This document shows, one piece after another, positions 52,562 to 61,598 of a stretch of DNA of 64,000 nucleotides. Under the pieces are notes generated by a model. The model worked only from the letters and a program-made list of their open reading frames with translations. It had not been told where the DNA came from and ran no database searches. Source of the stretch: JAPOUP01 sp026708635 (GTDB lineage Bacteria; Pseudomonadota; Alphaproteobacteria; Rhodobacterales; Rhodobacteraceae); the NCBI GenBank assembly GCA_965200115.1, contig OZ241336.1, positions 310,001 to 374,000 of the forward strand. The letters are read 5' to 3'. Made by a program: the position numbers and the translations under genes. Numbering within the stretch: the stretch's first letter is position 1; each line of letters begins with the position of its first letter.

Positions 52562-53507
52562 TGCGGTTCCCTCCCAAAGCCAGACTACATACGACGGACC
52601 ACCTAAGTCCGGTATGGAGGCACGCGGCGCAAAAAGCTGTCGTGACCAATCCGGGACGCTGCCGCACGCCTTCGTTCACAGCCCACACACAACCGCCCGT
52701 CAGACATTCACATAGCAGTAACTACCGGAAAAATCAAGTCCCTCTTCCGGCTTGGGTGTAGCCCAGATTATTGACGCATGATCATTTTGCACCCTTCTCA
52801 TTCCCCGTTTGGCGGGCAAAACAGGGATTTCCGGCGGGTGCGAACCGGTCAGATTGGCCGATTGCCAAAAATCTGGGATACACCCTTCCGGCTTCCCAGA
52901 GTCATCCCACGCTAACTTTTCCTGACGGCGAACCGCCGCCCGGGCCCGGAAATCCGGAAAACGAATCGCCTTTCGGGCCCGAGAGAAGCCGTTTCGGTGT
53001 CCGGACGGCCATCGCCAGCGGCAAACCGGCCAGAACCGACCACCCCGATACCTGATCCGGCTGCCAGACGACACGCACACCATAGCGTGGGAAAGTCCCG
53101 CCGGATTCCTGAACCGTTCACACCAACTCATACGCTCGGTGAGGGTATGTCACCTTTTCCCGGCGGGATTTGGCCCTGGGACTCTCCGAACCGGGATCTC
53201 GTAGTGGCGGCGCGAAATGGAGGGGAGGCGCCCGGCACTAGCGACACTCCGGGCCGGTCGAGGCGGACGCCTCCCGGGAATGACACCGATCGTTCTGCAA
53301 GGCGCGGCGCCACCCGCGACCGTGGGACGCGGCCGCACCTCGACCTGTCTTCGTCACGGACCGGTCATTGGGTTCCGGTCATGGCATCACACGGGACCGA
53401 CATGCCACGAGGAGGTTGATCCAGAGGTCACAAGGTCAGGCCCGAATAGAAGACGCGATGTCTGGCCCGGGGCATTCCAGCACTTAAGCCCCACACATCG
53501 GTCAAGG
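52562..53507. other. Long intergenic gap holding repeat copy B
   Basis: No gene is supported in these 946 bp. Frames in 52771-53419 owe their length to GC bias and cross the 177-bp repeat at 52920-53096. A small hairpin may form around 53150-53170 (TTTTCCCGGCGGG). The carD promoter must lie at the left end. Confidence 0.5.
52920..53096 (+). repeat. Dispersed 177-bp intergenic repeat, copy B
   Basis: This matches 972-1148 over its full length in the same orientation, with roughly one base in six or seven changed by eye. Conserved blocks are ATCCGGAAAACGAATCGCC, GGCAAACCGGCC, ATACCTGATCCGG and TAGCGTGGGAAAGT. Confidence 0.75.
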
Positions 53508-55268
53508 TTATTCCGCTCCAGCCGCCAGCATCTCGATCATCCTGTCCCGCATCACGAATTTCTGCGGCTTTCCGGTGACCGTCATTGGCAACTCGTCAAC
53601 GATCCGGACGTGCTTCGGAACCTTGAAGTGAGCTATTTGTCCCTTCAGGGCCTCACGCAGCTCCTCGCCGGAAACCTCCATCCCTGGCTTCGGAACTACC
53701 CAGGCGCAGACTTCCTCGCCGAACCGCTCATCCGGGATGCCGAAGACCTGGGCGTCGTTCACCTTCGGATGGCCGATCACGCATTCCTCGATCTCGCGCG
53801 GGTAGATGTTCTCGCCGCCCCGGATGATCATGTCCTTCACGCGACCGACTATCGAGCAGAAGCCCTCTTCGTCGAACGTGGCGAGATCGCCTGAATGCAT
53901 CCAGCCATCCACTATGCTTGCGGCCGTCTGCCCTTCCTCCCGCCAATACCCTTTCATGACGGAATAACCCCGCGTGCAAAGCTCGCCGTGAGTACCGACC
54001 GGAACGATCCGGTTTTCGCTGTCGATGATCTTGACCTCGAGATGGGGATGAACCCGGCCCACGGTTTCACATCGCCTATCCGTGGGATCGTCAACGAAAC
54101 TCTGGAAGGACACCGGTGACGTTTCCGTCATGCCGTAGGCGATCGTGACCTCTCTCATGTTCATTTCCGAATTGACGCGCCGCATTACGTCAACCGGGCA
54201 CGGCGCGCCCGCCATAATTCCGGTCCGAAGGCTGGACAGATCGCGCGGTGTTCTCTCGAGATCCTCCAGCATCGCCACGAACATCGTCGGAACGCCGTAA
54301 ACCGACGTACACCGCTCCTCGGCCAGGGCGTCGAGTGTCTGGACCGCATCGAAGCCTTCGCCGGGGAAAACCACCGCTGCCCCTTTACTGACCGCGCCCA
54401 GAACTCCCATGACCATGCCGAAGCAGTGATAGAGCGGGACGGGGATCGCCAGCCTGTCGGTTTCGGTCAGGGCGATCCGGTCGGTGACGAAACGGGCGTT
54501 GTTGACGATATTGTAGTGCGAGAGGGTTGCCCCTTTGGGTCGGCCGGTCGTGCCGGACGTAAACTGTATGTTGATCGCGTCGTCTGGGCTGAGGGTCCTG
54601 TCTATCTCCGGCAGCCTGAGTTGCTGCGCGGGTCCCCCAAGCTTACGGAGATCATCGAAGGAATACGCTCCCGCACCGGGCTCCTCCTCCATAATCACGA
54701 CACTGCGCAGATGCGGAAGCCTGGCGGACTGAAGCCGTCCCGGCTCGCAGTCCTCAAGTTCCGGGGCGAGACCCCGTATCATTGCCGAATAATCGGAAGT
54801 CCTGAACGATCCCGCCGCGATGAGCGCCTTGCACCCGACCTTGTTCAGCGCGTATTCCAGTTCCACCGAACGATAGGCCGGATTGATGTTCACCAGCAGA
54901 AGACCCACCCGCGCGGTGGCGAACTGGGTCAGAACCCATTCGACGCGGTTTGGCGACCAGATGCCCACACGATCGCCCTTGTCGAGGCCCAGCGCCAGAA
55001 GGCCGGAGGCGAGCTCGTCCACCGCCCGGTCGAGATCGTAATAGCTCATCCTGACGGATTGCTCGCGGAACACGACGGCCTCGCGCGGACCAAACCGCGA
55101 GACCGCTCCGCTCAATAGCTGCGGGATGGTGGCATAGGCCAAGGGCGGGTGCGAAGGCCCGCGGACGTAGGATTGGCCGTCTTCCGGCGCGGTCGACCCG
55201 GCCGGCGCTTCGGACTTTGCCCCCCAATCGGAAATCCGGCCCGCCAGGCTCTCGTTCAGGATTGACAT
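53508..55268 (-). CDS. Acyl-CoA synthetase (AMP-binding family)
   Basis: This enzyme activates a carboxylic acid with ATP and CoA through an acyl-adenylate. The 586-residue product has the P-loop-like FTSGTTGRPKGATLSH, the YGMTETSPVS motif, the hinge GWMHSGDLATFDEEG and GRVKDMIIRGGENIYP, and the C-terminal Lys in MTVTGKPQKF. It resembles short- or medium-chain fatty-acyl-CoA synthetases. I use the ATG at 55268 (MSILNESLAG), 16 bases after the amidase stop; the frame extends to 55322. As last gene of the amide operon it may act on the acid released by the amidase. Confidence 0.92.
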   Translation of the reverse strand: MSILNESLAGRISDWGAKSEAPAGSTAPEDGQSYVRGPSHPPLAYATIPQLLSGAVSRFGPREAVVFREQSVRMSYYDLDRAVDELASGLLALGLDKGDRVGIWSPNRVEWVLTQFATARVGLLLVNINPAYRSVELEYALNKVGCKALIAAGSFRTSDYSAMIRGLAPELEDCEPGRLQSARLPHLRSVVIMEEEPGAGAYSFDDLRKLGGPAQQLRLPEIDRTLSPDDAINIQFTSGTTGRPKGATLSHYNIVNNARFVTDRIALTETDRLAIPVPLYHCFGMVMGVLGAVSKGAAVVFPGEGFDAVQTLDALAEERCTSVYGVPTMFVAMLEDLERTPRDLSSLRTGIMAGAPCPVDVMRRVNSEMNMREVTIAYGMTETSPVSFQSFVDDPTDRRCETVGRVHPHLEVKIIDSENRIVPVGTHGELCTRGYSVMKGYWREEGQTAASIVDGWMHSGDLATFDEEGFCSIVGRVKDMIIRGGENIYPREIEECVIGHPKVNDAQVFGIPDERFGEEVCAWVVPKPGMEVSGEELREALKGQIAHFKVPKHVRIVDELPMTVTGKPQKFVMRDRMIEMLAAGAE

Positions 55269-55284
55269 ATTTCGGCACCCCCGT

Positions 55285-57642
55285 TCAAACCGTCCGCCAG
55301 TCGCAGGCCTGCTCGAAGGCATGCGCGGCCTGATAGATCTTCATCTCTCCGAATCTCTCGCCGACAAGCATCATGCCTATGGGCAGGCCCTCGCACAAGC
55401 CGCATGGAACGTTCATCGCGGGCATACCGCCGTTAAAAGGCGCGGTGTTGCCGATCATTTCGAACGCGCGCTTTACATAAAGGCTGATGGAGCAGTCGGC
55501 GGGCGGAATTGGCTGCGGCTTCATCGGTACAGTCGGCATCAAAAGTAGGTCATACCGCCCCAGCGCCTCCGAGTAGGTCTGGTTGACCCTGCGCATCAGA
55601 TTTTGTGCCTTGCCATAGAAGCGGCCACGGTATTGCTCCTGGAAGAACTCGCCGAGAAACATGCAGACCTTGAGCGAGTGGGTCAGTTCGTCGGCTCTGT
55701 TTCGCCACTGGGCCATGTGATCCATCATGGATGGCAGGAAGAGACCTCTATGGTTGGTACCGCCGGAGTTTCCGTGCATCATGTGGTCCTGGAGACCCTC
55801 GACGGTGATCGCCGTCCAGCAGTCAACCGCGAGATTGTGCTCCGGTATGGAGATCTCATCGACCTGCGCACCGAGTTCCCGGAAGCGGTCGGCGGCGGCA
55901 AGCACCGCCCGGTCGACGTCCTCTTCGCTCTCGGGCCGGTGGAACCCCTCCTTGAGCTTTGCGATCCGGAGCCCCCGCGCCCCGCGCCCCAAGGCCTCCG
56001 TGTAGCGAAACGTCCGCGGACAGTATTGGCGCGGATCAAGCCCATCCTCGCCGGCGAGGACTTCGAGCAACAAGGCATTGTCAGCGACGGTGTTCGTCAC
56101 TGGACCGACATGGTCAATCGTCTGCTCGATCGGCATGACCCCGGTGTAGGGAACGAGCCCATGCGTGGGCTTCATGCCGTAAACACCGCAATTGGAGGAT
56201 GGAATGCGTATGGAACCTCCCTGATCTCCGGCGATGGCCATGTCGACTTCCCCGGCGGCGACCAGTGCCGCCGATCCTCCGGACGAGCCACCTGCCATGA
56301 AACCGCGCTTCCAGGGATTGTGGATCGGGCCCTTGGCCCCGGTATGTGAACCGCCCGAGAGGCAGAAGTTCTCGCAATGCGCCTTGCCCGCGATGATCGC
56401 GCCAGCGTCCAGCATTCGGGTAACGATGGTCGCGTCGATTTCCGGCGTGTAGCCCTCCATCACCGACGATCCGTTCATCATCGGCACACCAGCCAGACAG
56501 ATCGTGTCCTTCAGCGCGATCCGTCTGTCCCGCAGCGGACCGTCAGGCGCACCCTTGATTTCGGTCTTTACATACCACGCATTAAGCGGATTCTCGGAAA
56601 AATCCGGGAAGCGGCCCGGTGAGCGGGGATAACGTACCGGCGGCAGGTTGTCCGGTGTCTTATCCAGACGATCGTAAGCCTGGATGTAAGGTTCCATGAT
56701 TTCGGAGTATTCACGCAGTTCGTCATCCGTGAGGCTCATGCCGAAACGGTCGGCCATGTCGCGCATCTGCGAAAGTGTCGGGCGTTTTACTGTCATGTTG
56801 GTCACCAAATCTGGGATGGTCGGTTGATCCGGCTGTGTTTTTGCGGTGCTGGATCGCGTTTGAGGACCGGTCCGCGGCCTCTGGCGCGGACTGTCGTGTC
56901 CTCCGGTCGAACGCGGGGTTCCGAACCCGAGGAACCGATCGACCTTGGCCCGGTCCGAAAGATCCGACTTTCGCAGTTCTCCCGTGATCCGACCCCGTTC
57001 GAGGACAAGGACCCGATCCGACAGCCCTGAGACGAAGTCGAGATTCTGTTCAACCAGAAGGATGGAAATCCCCCGGCTCTCGCGGAGGTGAAGAAGCGTT
57101 TTCTCCATTTCCTCGACTATCGAGGGCTGGATGCCCTCGGTCGGTTCATCCAGAAGCAGGAATTCCGGATCTCCCATCAGGCATCTCGCCAGCGCCAGCA
57201 GTTGCTGTTCACCACCCGACAGGGCTCCGCCCTCCCGTTCAGACAGGGTGCGGAGGCGGGGGAAATCCGCAAAGACTGACTCCAGTACATGGTTTTCGGA
57301 AGCGCCGGCATACTCATGCCAGGCGAAACGGAGATTGTCGCGAACCGTCAATTGAGGGAAAACGCCCCTGCCCTGTGGAACGTATCCGACGCCACGCCCG
57401 GCGCGTTCGTGCGGCGACATCCGGGTGACGTCCTCGGAGCGGAACCTGATCGTTCCTGACCCGGACGGCAGAAATCCCATCAAGGTCTTCAGAAGCGTGG
57501 TTTTGCCCATTCCGTTGTGGCCGAGAATACCCACCACTTCGTTCCCGGCGACCGAGAAGTCGATTCCATGCAGGATCGGCACCCTGCCATATCCGCCCGT
57601 GAGTCCCGCGACCTCAAGTATGTCCGTCACGGCCCGGTTCAT
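55285..57642 (-). CDS. In-frame fusion of an UrtE-type ABC ATPase and an amidase
   Basis: One open frame of 785 residues. Residues 1-240 form a branched-chain/urea-type ABC ATPase: ILGHNGMGKTTLLKTLMGFL (Walker A), LSGGEQQLLALARCLM (signature), FLLLDEPTEGIQPSIVEEME (Walker B). A Pro/Arg/Ser/Thr-rich linker of about 45 residues follows. Residues from MTVKRPTLSQMRDMADRFG (ATG 56796) form a complete amidase-signature enzyme: IALKDTICLAG with the catalytic Lys, GFMAGGSSGGSAALVA with the cis-Ser and GDQGGSIRIPSS with the nucleophile. Elsewhere these are two proteins. Internal initiation at 56796 is possible but has only a weak GGTGA upstream. The start at 57642 follows the urtD stop by one base. 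Confidence 0.88.
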   Translation of the reverse strand: MNRAVTDILEVAGLTGGYGRVPILHGIDFSVAGNEVVGILGHNGMGKTTLLKTLMGFLPSGSGTIRFRSEDVTRMSPHERAGRGVGYVPQGRGVFPQLTVRDNLRFAWHEYAGASENHVLESVFADFPRLRTLSEREGGALSGGEQQLLALARCLMGDPEFLLLDEPTEGIQPSIVEEMEKTLLHLRESRGISILLVEQNLDFVSGLSDRVLVLERGRITGELRKSDLSDRAKVDRFLGFGTPRSTGGHDSPRQRPRTGPQTRSSTAKTQPDQPTIPDLVTNMTVKRPTLSQMRDMADRFGMSLTDDELREYSEIMEPYIQAYDRLDKTPDNLPPVRYPRSPGRFPDFSENPLNAWYVKTEIKGAPDGPLRDRRIALKDTICLAGVPMMNGSSVMEGYTPEIDATIVTRMLDAGAIIAGKAHCENFCLSGGSHTGAKGPIHNPWKRGFMAGGSSGGSAALVAAGEVDMAIAGDQGGSIRIPSSNCGVYGMKPTHGLVPYTGVMPIEQTIDHVGPVTNTVADNALLLEVLAGEDGLDPRQYCPRTFRYTEALGRGARGLRIAKLKEGFHRPESEEDVDRAVLAAADRFRELGAQVDEISIPEHNLAVDCWTAITVEGLQDHMMHGNSGGTNHRGLFLPSMMDHMAQWRNRADELTHSLKVCMFLGEFFQEQYRGRFYGKAQNLMRRVNQTYSEALGRYDLLLMPTVPMKPQPIPPADCSISLYVKRAFEMIGNTAPFNGGMPAMNVPCGLCEGLPIGMMLVGERFGEMKIYQAAHAFEQACDWRTV

Positions 57643-57643
57643 C

Positions 57644-58360
57644 TCAGGCCTTTTTTCCAAGGTAGACGTTGCGCACCACGGGATCGGACATGACCCGGTC
57701 CACATGATCCTCCATCAGCACTTTCCCCTGATGAAAGACCGTCACCGTCTCGGCGATTGAACGAATGAACTGCATATCGTGCTCAACGATTATGAGCGCG
57801 GCGCGACTGTTGAGTTCACGGATGGTGCCGGTCATCCGCTCGATATCACCCGCACTCAAGCCGGCGGCGGGCTCGTCGAGCAGGATGAGCCAAGGATCGC
57901 CGGCGGCAACCAGCCCGAGTTCCACGCGCTGTCTTTCGCCATGTGCCAGCCGTCCGAGATCATCCCTCGCGATCTCCCCCAGTGCCAGAAGCTCGATGAT
58001 CTCCTGGGTCTTGCGATCGGCCTCCCGCAGGTCATGAAACCTCCGCGCGGCAAGCCAGATGTTCTCATGAACGCTGAGAGAGTCCATGACATTGGGCGTC
58101 TGGGTCTTTATCCCGACACCAAGAGATGCGATCCGATGCGGCATCCACCCCGTGGTCTCGATGCCACGCATATATACCTCGCCCTCGGTTGGGCGCTGTA
58201 GACCGGTGATGCATCTGAAAAAGGTGGACTTTCCCGCGCCGTTCGGACCGATCAGGCATCGAAGCTCGAGAGCGCGAAGCCTGAAGTCCACCCTGTTGGC
58301 CGCGATGACGCCGCCGAAGCGCATGGTGAGGCCATAGGTCTCGAGGGCGACGTCATCCAT
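57644..58360 (-). CDS. urtD: Urea/amide ABC transporter ATP-binding protein UrtD
   Basis: The product has 238 residues and is the first of the two ATPases of the Urt/Liv-type transporter. Walker A is IGPNGAGKSTFFRCITGL, the signature LAHGERQRVELGLV has Ala-His in place of the usual Ser-Gly, as is common in UrtD, and Walker B is WLILLDEPAAGLSAGDIE. The ATG at 58360 overlaps the urtC end by eight bases; the frame to 58567 overlaps urtC and is not used. Confidence 0.93.
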   Translation of the reverse strand: MDDVALETYGLTMRFGGVIAANRVDFRLRALELRCLIGPNGAGKSTFFRCITGLQRPTEGEVYMRGIETTGWMPHRIASLGVGIKTQTPNVMDSLSVHENIWLAARRFHDLREADRKTQEIIELLALGEIARDDLGRLAHGERQRVELGLVAAGDPWLILLDEPAAGLSAGDIERMTGTIRELNSRAALIIVEHDMQFIRSIAETVTVFHQGKVLMEDHVDRVMSDPVVRNVYLGKKA

Positions 58361-59399
58361 TCCGCGTCCGCTCCCGGCCCCGCGGCCGACGCCGCTGATG
58401 GATGTGCCCGGGGAGCCGCCATCGCACGAAACCGAAATTCCACAGCCCCGACAGGGCCGGAACGATACCCTTGGGCAGAAAGAGCACGAAGAGTACAAGA
58501 ACAAGACCCGTGACGAGGGCGTTGTCGATGAGGGCCTGCTGTCCGAGCAGGAACTTGAGGTATGCAAGCCCCGCCGCGCCGAGAACCGGCCCGAGGCGGG
58601 TTCCGAGCCCTCCTACGATGCACCAGATTATGATTTCGGCCGATTGACCGAGAGAAAACAGGCTCGGCGTGACGATCTCGGCCCAGTTCGCGAAGAGCGC
58701 GCCGGCCAGCCCGGCGATCGCGGCGCCGATGGCGAACATCACGGTCTTGCGAGCCCGCACATCGTAACCCATGAGCGACATGCGGGTTTCGTTTTCCCGA
58801 ATGCCCACCGCGACGCGTCCGAAGCTTGACCGGAGCAGAGCCGTTACAAGCATGTAAACCAGACCGAGCAAAGCGGCGCACACGTAGAAATATCCATCTC
58901 CCCAGATATACGCGTCCGGGAGGCCCGGCACGTTCAGCGTCGGAAAACCGGGAATGCCATTAAACCCGCCCAGGCGGGCGTTACCGATCGCGTATTGCGG
59001 GCCGGCGGTCGAATTTACGGTCTTGAACAGGATCAGTGTGACAACCAGGGTGATGACACCGAGGTAGACGTCGCCGAGGCGTCCGTAAAACATCATCGCG
59101 CCAAGAAGCGCGGCGAATGCGGCTGGAACCAGTACCGCCAGAAACATCGGTAAAGTGCTCTCGCCGATGTTGATCGCGGAGATTGCGTAGGCATATGCGC
59201 CCAAGCCGAAGAACGCGGCCTGGCCGAAGCAGAGAATGCCTCCAAAACCCCATATCAGGCCGAGGCTCAGGGCAAGCATTCCATATATTACCAGAACGGT
59301 AAGCGTGTAGGTGCCGATGATCAGAGGCAACACCCAGACAAGGACGCCAGTGACCAATGCGATCGTGATGGCGTCCCTTGTCAGGCTACCGGGCATCAC
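58353..59399 (-). CDS. urtC: Urea/amide ABC transporter permease UrtC
   Basis: This 348-residue LivM-type permease has about nine hydrophobic segments, with AGLAGALFANWAEIVTPSLF and GGLGTRLGPVLGAAGLAYLK toward the end. An Arg-rich C-terminal tail (HQRRRPRGRERTRNG) is longer than usual. Its start overlaps the urtB stop by four bases. Confidence 0.92.
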   Translation of the reverse strand: MMPGSLTRDAITIALVTGVLVWVLPLIIGTYTLTVLVIYGMLALSLGLIWGFGGILCFGQAAFFGLGAYAYAISAINIGESTLPMFLAVLVPAAFAALLGAMMFYGRLGDVYLGVITLVVTLILFKTVNSTAGPQYAIGNARLGGFNGIPGFPTLNVPGLPDAYIWGDGYFYVCAALLGLVYMLVTALLRSSFGRVAVGIRENETRMSLMGYDVRARKTVMFAIGAAIAGLAGALFANWAEIVTPSLFSLGQSAEIIIWCIVGGLGTRLGPVLGAAGLAYLKFLLGQQALIDNALVTGLVLVLFVLFLPKGIVPALSGLWNFGFVRWRLPGHIHQRRRPRGRERTRNG

Positions 59400-60262
59400 G
59401 GTCTGCCTTTGAAGAACGTACCGGTGACACCCTTGGGGAGAACCCTGAGCAGGACAACCGCCGCGACAAGCAGCGCGACCTCGCCGACGACAGGCGAGAT
59501 GGCGAAGGTGAATATCTGGTTAACGGCACCGAAGAGGCTCGCGCTCGACAGCAGTCCGGCGATGAGGGAGGGACCGCCGGCGATGACGGTAATAAACGCC
59601 TTAGCTATGTAAGCGCCGCCTGATGTCGGAACGAGCCCGACCAGAGGAGCGAGGACGGCGCCGGCCAGTCCGGACAGCGCGGAGCCACAGAAAAAGGTCG
59701 CCATATAGATGCGATCAGGGTTGTAACCTAACGCCGCCGCCATGTCCGGTCTTTGCATCGTCCCGCGTGCGATGAGACCGGAGCGCGTACCTTTCAGCAC
59801 GGAAAGCATCACCACAAGCAACGACGCAGAGACCAGGATGATAAAGAAATTGTAGCCATTGACCTGATAGTCTCCGATGGCGAAGCCGGGGATCGGTGTC
59901 GAGATTCCGGTCGTCGTGTTCCCGAAAACCATTGTGACCAACCCGATAAAGAAAAGGCTCAACCCCCAGGTTGCCAGCATCGTGTCAACCAGCCGACCGT
60001 ATAGATGGCGGATGACGAGACGCTCGACGACAAGACCGATCAGACCAACGGCAACCGGCGCGATCACCAGCATGGCGACGAATACGTTCACGCCAAGATT
60101 GACGGCAGTGATCGTCGCGTATCCGCCCATCATCATGAATTCACCATGGGCGAGATTGATTACCTTGATCATGCCGAATACGACAGCCAGCCCCGCGCTT
60201 ATGAGGACCAGTGAGGCAACCCCATAGAGCATTTCGACAAGGACAACGGCGTACAGGTCCAT
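59396..60262 (-). CDS. urtB: Urea/amide ABC transporter permease UrtB
   Basis: This 288-residue LivH-type permease has about eight hydrophobic segments. Family patterns are FGMIKVINLAHGEFMMMGGY, VVERLVIRHLYGR and TMQRPDMAAALGYNPDRIYM. It lacks the long periplasmic N-terminal domain found in some UrtB proteins and is the short type. It lies 78 bases after urtA and is coupled to urtC. Confidence 0.92.
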   Translation of the reverse strand: MDLYAVVLVEMLYGVASLVLISAGLAVVFGMIKVINLAHGEFMMMGGYATITAVNLGVNVFVAMLVIAPVAVGLIGLVVERLVIRHLYGRLVDTMLATWGLSLFFIGLVTMVFGNTTTGISTPIPGFAIGDYQVNGYNFFIILVSASLLVVMLSVLKGTRSGLIARGTMQRPDMAAALGYNPDRIYMATFFCGSALSGLAGAVLAPLVGLVPTSGGAYIAKAFITVIAGGPSLIAGLLSSASLFGAVNQIFTFAISPVVGEVALLVAAVVLLRVLPKGVTGTFFKGRP

Positions 60263-60340
60263 ATGCGCAGGGATCCGCTGGAATTGGGCGTCGTTCGCGC
60301 GGGGCGGCGACCGCCGCCCCGTCGAGAGAGCCGGAGGCGG

Positions 60341-61561
60341 TCAGATCTGGATTTCGTACTGGGTATTGTCGTCCGGATTGGCCTGCAGGTCACAGACCGC
60401 CTGCGTGTCGATCGGCTGACGCTGCGGCAGCGTCTCGACCACACGCATGCCCTGCCCATCGATCTCCATGATGTGTACATCGAGAACCGCGTGGTGCGTC
60501 TTCGGGTCGACCGTCACCCTACCCGCCGGACCGTCGATGGAAAGCCCGGTTTCCAGTGTCGCGATCACGGCCTCGCGATCCAGCGAACCCGCCTGACGCA
60601 CGGCCTCGCCCCAAGTCATGATACCTTGATAGTTGGACACGGCGATCTCGTGAATCAGGCTACTGTCGCCGTACGCCGCCGACCATTTTTCCTTGAACGC
60701 GCCGTTCGCCGGCGTGTCGAGCTCCTGGCTGTAATTGTAGGCGACCATGATACCGTCGCCCTCTTCCGGAGTCAGCACCTTGTGCTCGTTGCCGACGCCC
60801 ATGGTGGTCGAAGCGAGCGGAATGCGATCTTTCATGCCGGCCGCCGCCCATTGACGGAAAAAGGATAGATGCGCGCCACCAACGAGCGGCGCGATGACCA
60901 GATCAGGGCCGACCGACTGGATCTTGGCGATGGTCGACCCGAAATCGCTTACGTCCAGCGGGAAGAAGTCAACGCCCACGGTCTCACCGCCGTTGTCAGC
61001 CACGAATTTCTGGATCCAGCGCGCCGTGATCTGCCCGTAGTTGTAGTCGGCGGCGAGGATGTAGACCGTCCTGCCCGACTTTCCCATCGCGTAGGGCACG
61101 AGAGCCTCGACCTGCTGGGCCGGCGTGACACCATTGATGAAGATGTTCCTGTCACAGACACCGCCTTCGTAGAGAACGTTGTAAAAATAGAGTGTCCGCG
61201 ACTTACGCATGATCTGGCGGATCGCTTCCCGGGAAGCCGAAAGGATACCGCCATGCACGACATCCACTCGATCCTGCCGGGTAAGCTTCTGCCCGTATTG
61301 CGAATACAGCGCCATGTCCGACTGGGTATCGTACGCGACGACCTCGACCTGCTTTCCAAGCAAACCACCGGCGGCATTGAGCTCATTCACGGCAAGACGC
61401 ATTGCCATATCCATCGGCGTGCCGTAGGCATCGAAAATGCCCGACGTGTCCAGTATCGAACCAAGTTTGATACTGTCGGCACCGATAGCCATGCGGGGCA
61501 GCGTGGACGCGCTCGCGGCCGCTGCCGCGGCAGTCAGGAATTTTCGACGATTCAGCGACAT
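60341..61561 (-). CDS. urtA: Urea/amide ABC transporter substrate-binding protein UrtA
   Basis: The product has 406 residues. The N terminus MSLNRRKFLTAAAAAASAST carries a twin-arginine signal. The mature part is a Leu/Ile/Val-binding-type fold: IKLGSILDTSGIFDAYGTPM, VDVVHGGILSASREAIRQIM and TVYILAADYNYGQITARWIQ. The start at 61561 follows AGGAGGTAACAGAT, an excellent ribosome site; the frame to 61693 is not used. A second binding protein of the same general type lies at the window end, so the operon has two. Confidence 0.93.
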   Translation of the reverse strand: MSLNRRKFLTAAAAAASASTLPRMAIGADSIKLGSILDTSGIFDAYGTPMDMAMRLAVNELNAAGGLLGKQVEVVAYDTQSDMALYSQYGQKLTRQDRVDVVHGGILSASREAIRQIMRKSRTLYFYNVLYEGGVCDRNIFINGVTPAQQVEALVPYAMGKSGRTVYILAADYNYGQITARWIQKFVADNGGETVGVDFFPLDVSDFGSTIAKIQSVGPDLVIAPLVGGAHLSFFRQWAAAGMKDRIPLASTTMGVGNEHKVLTPEEGDGIMVAYNYSQELDTPANGAFKEKWSAAYGDSSLIHEIAVSNYQGIMTWGEAVRQAGSLDREAVIATLETGLSIDGPAGRVTVDPKTHHAVLDVHIMEIDGQGMRVVETLPQRQPIDTQAVCDLQANPDDNTQYEIQI

Positions 61562-61598
61562 ATCTGTTACCTCCTGATGTAATCCGACATATGGAGCC

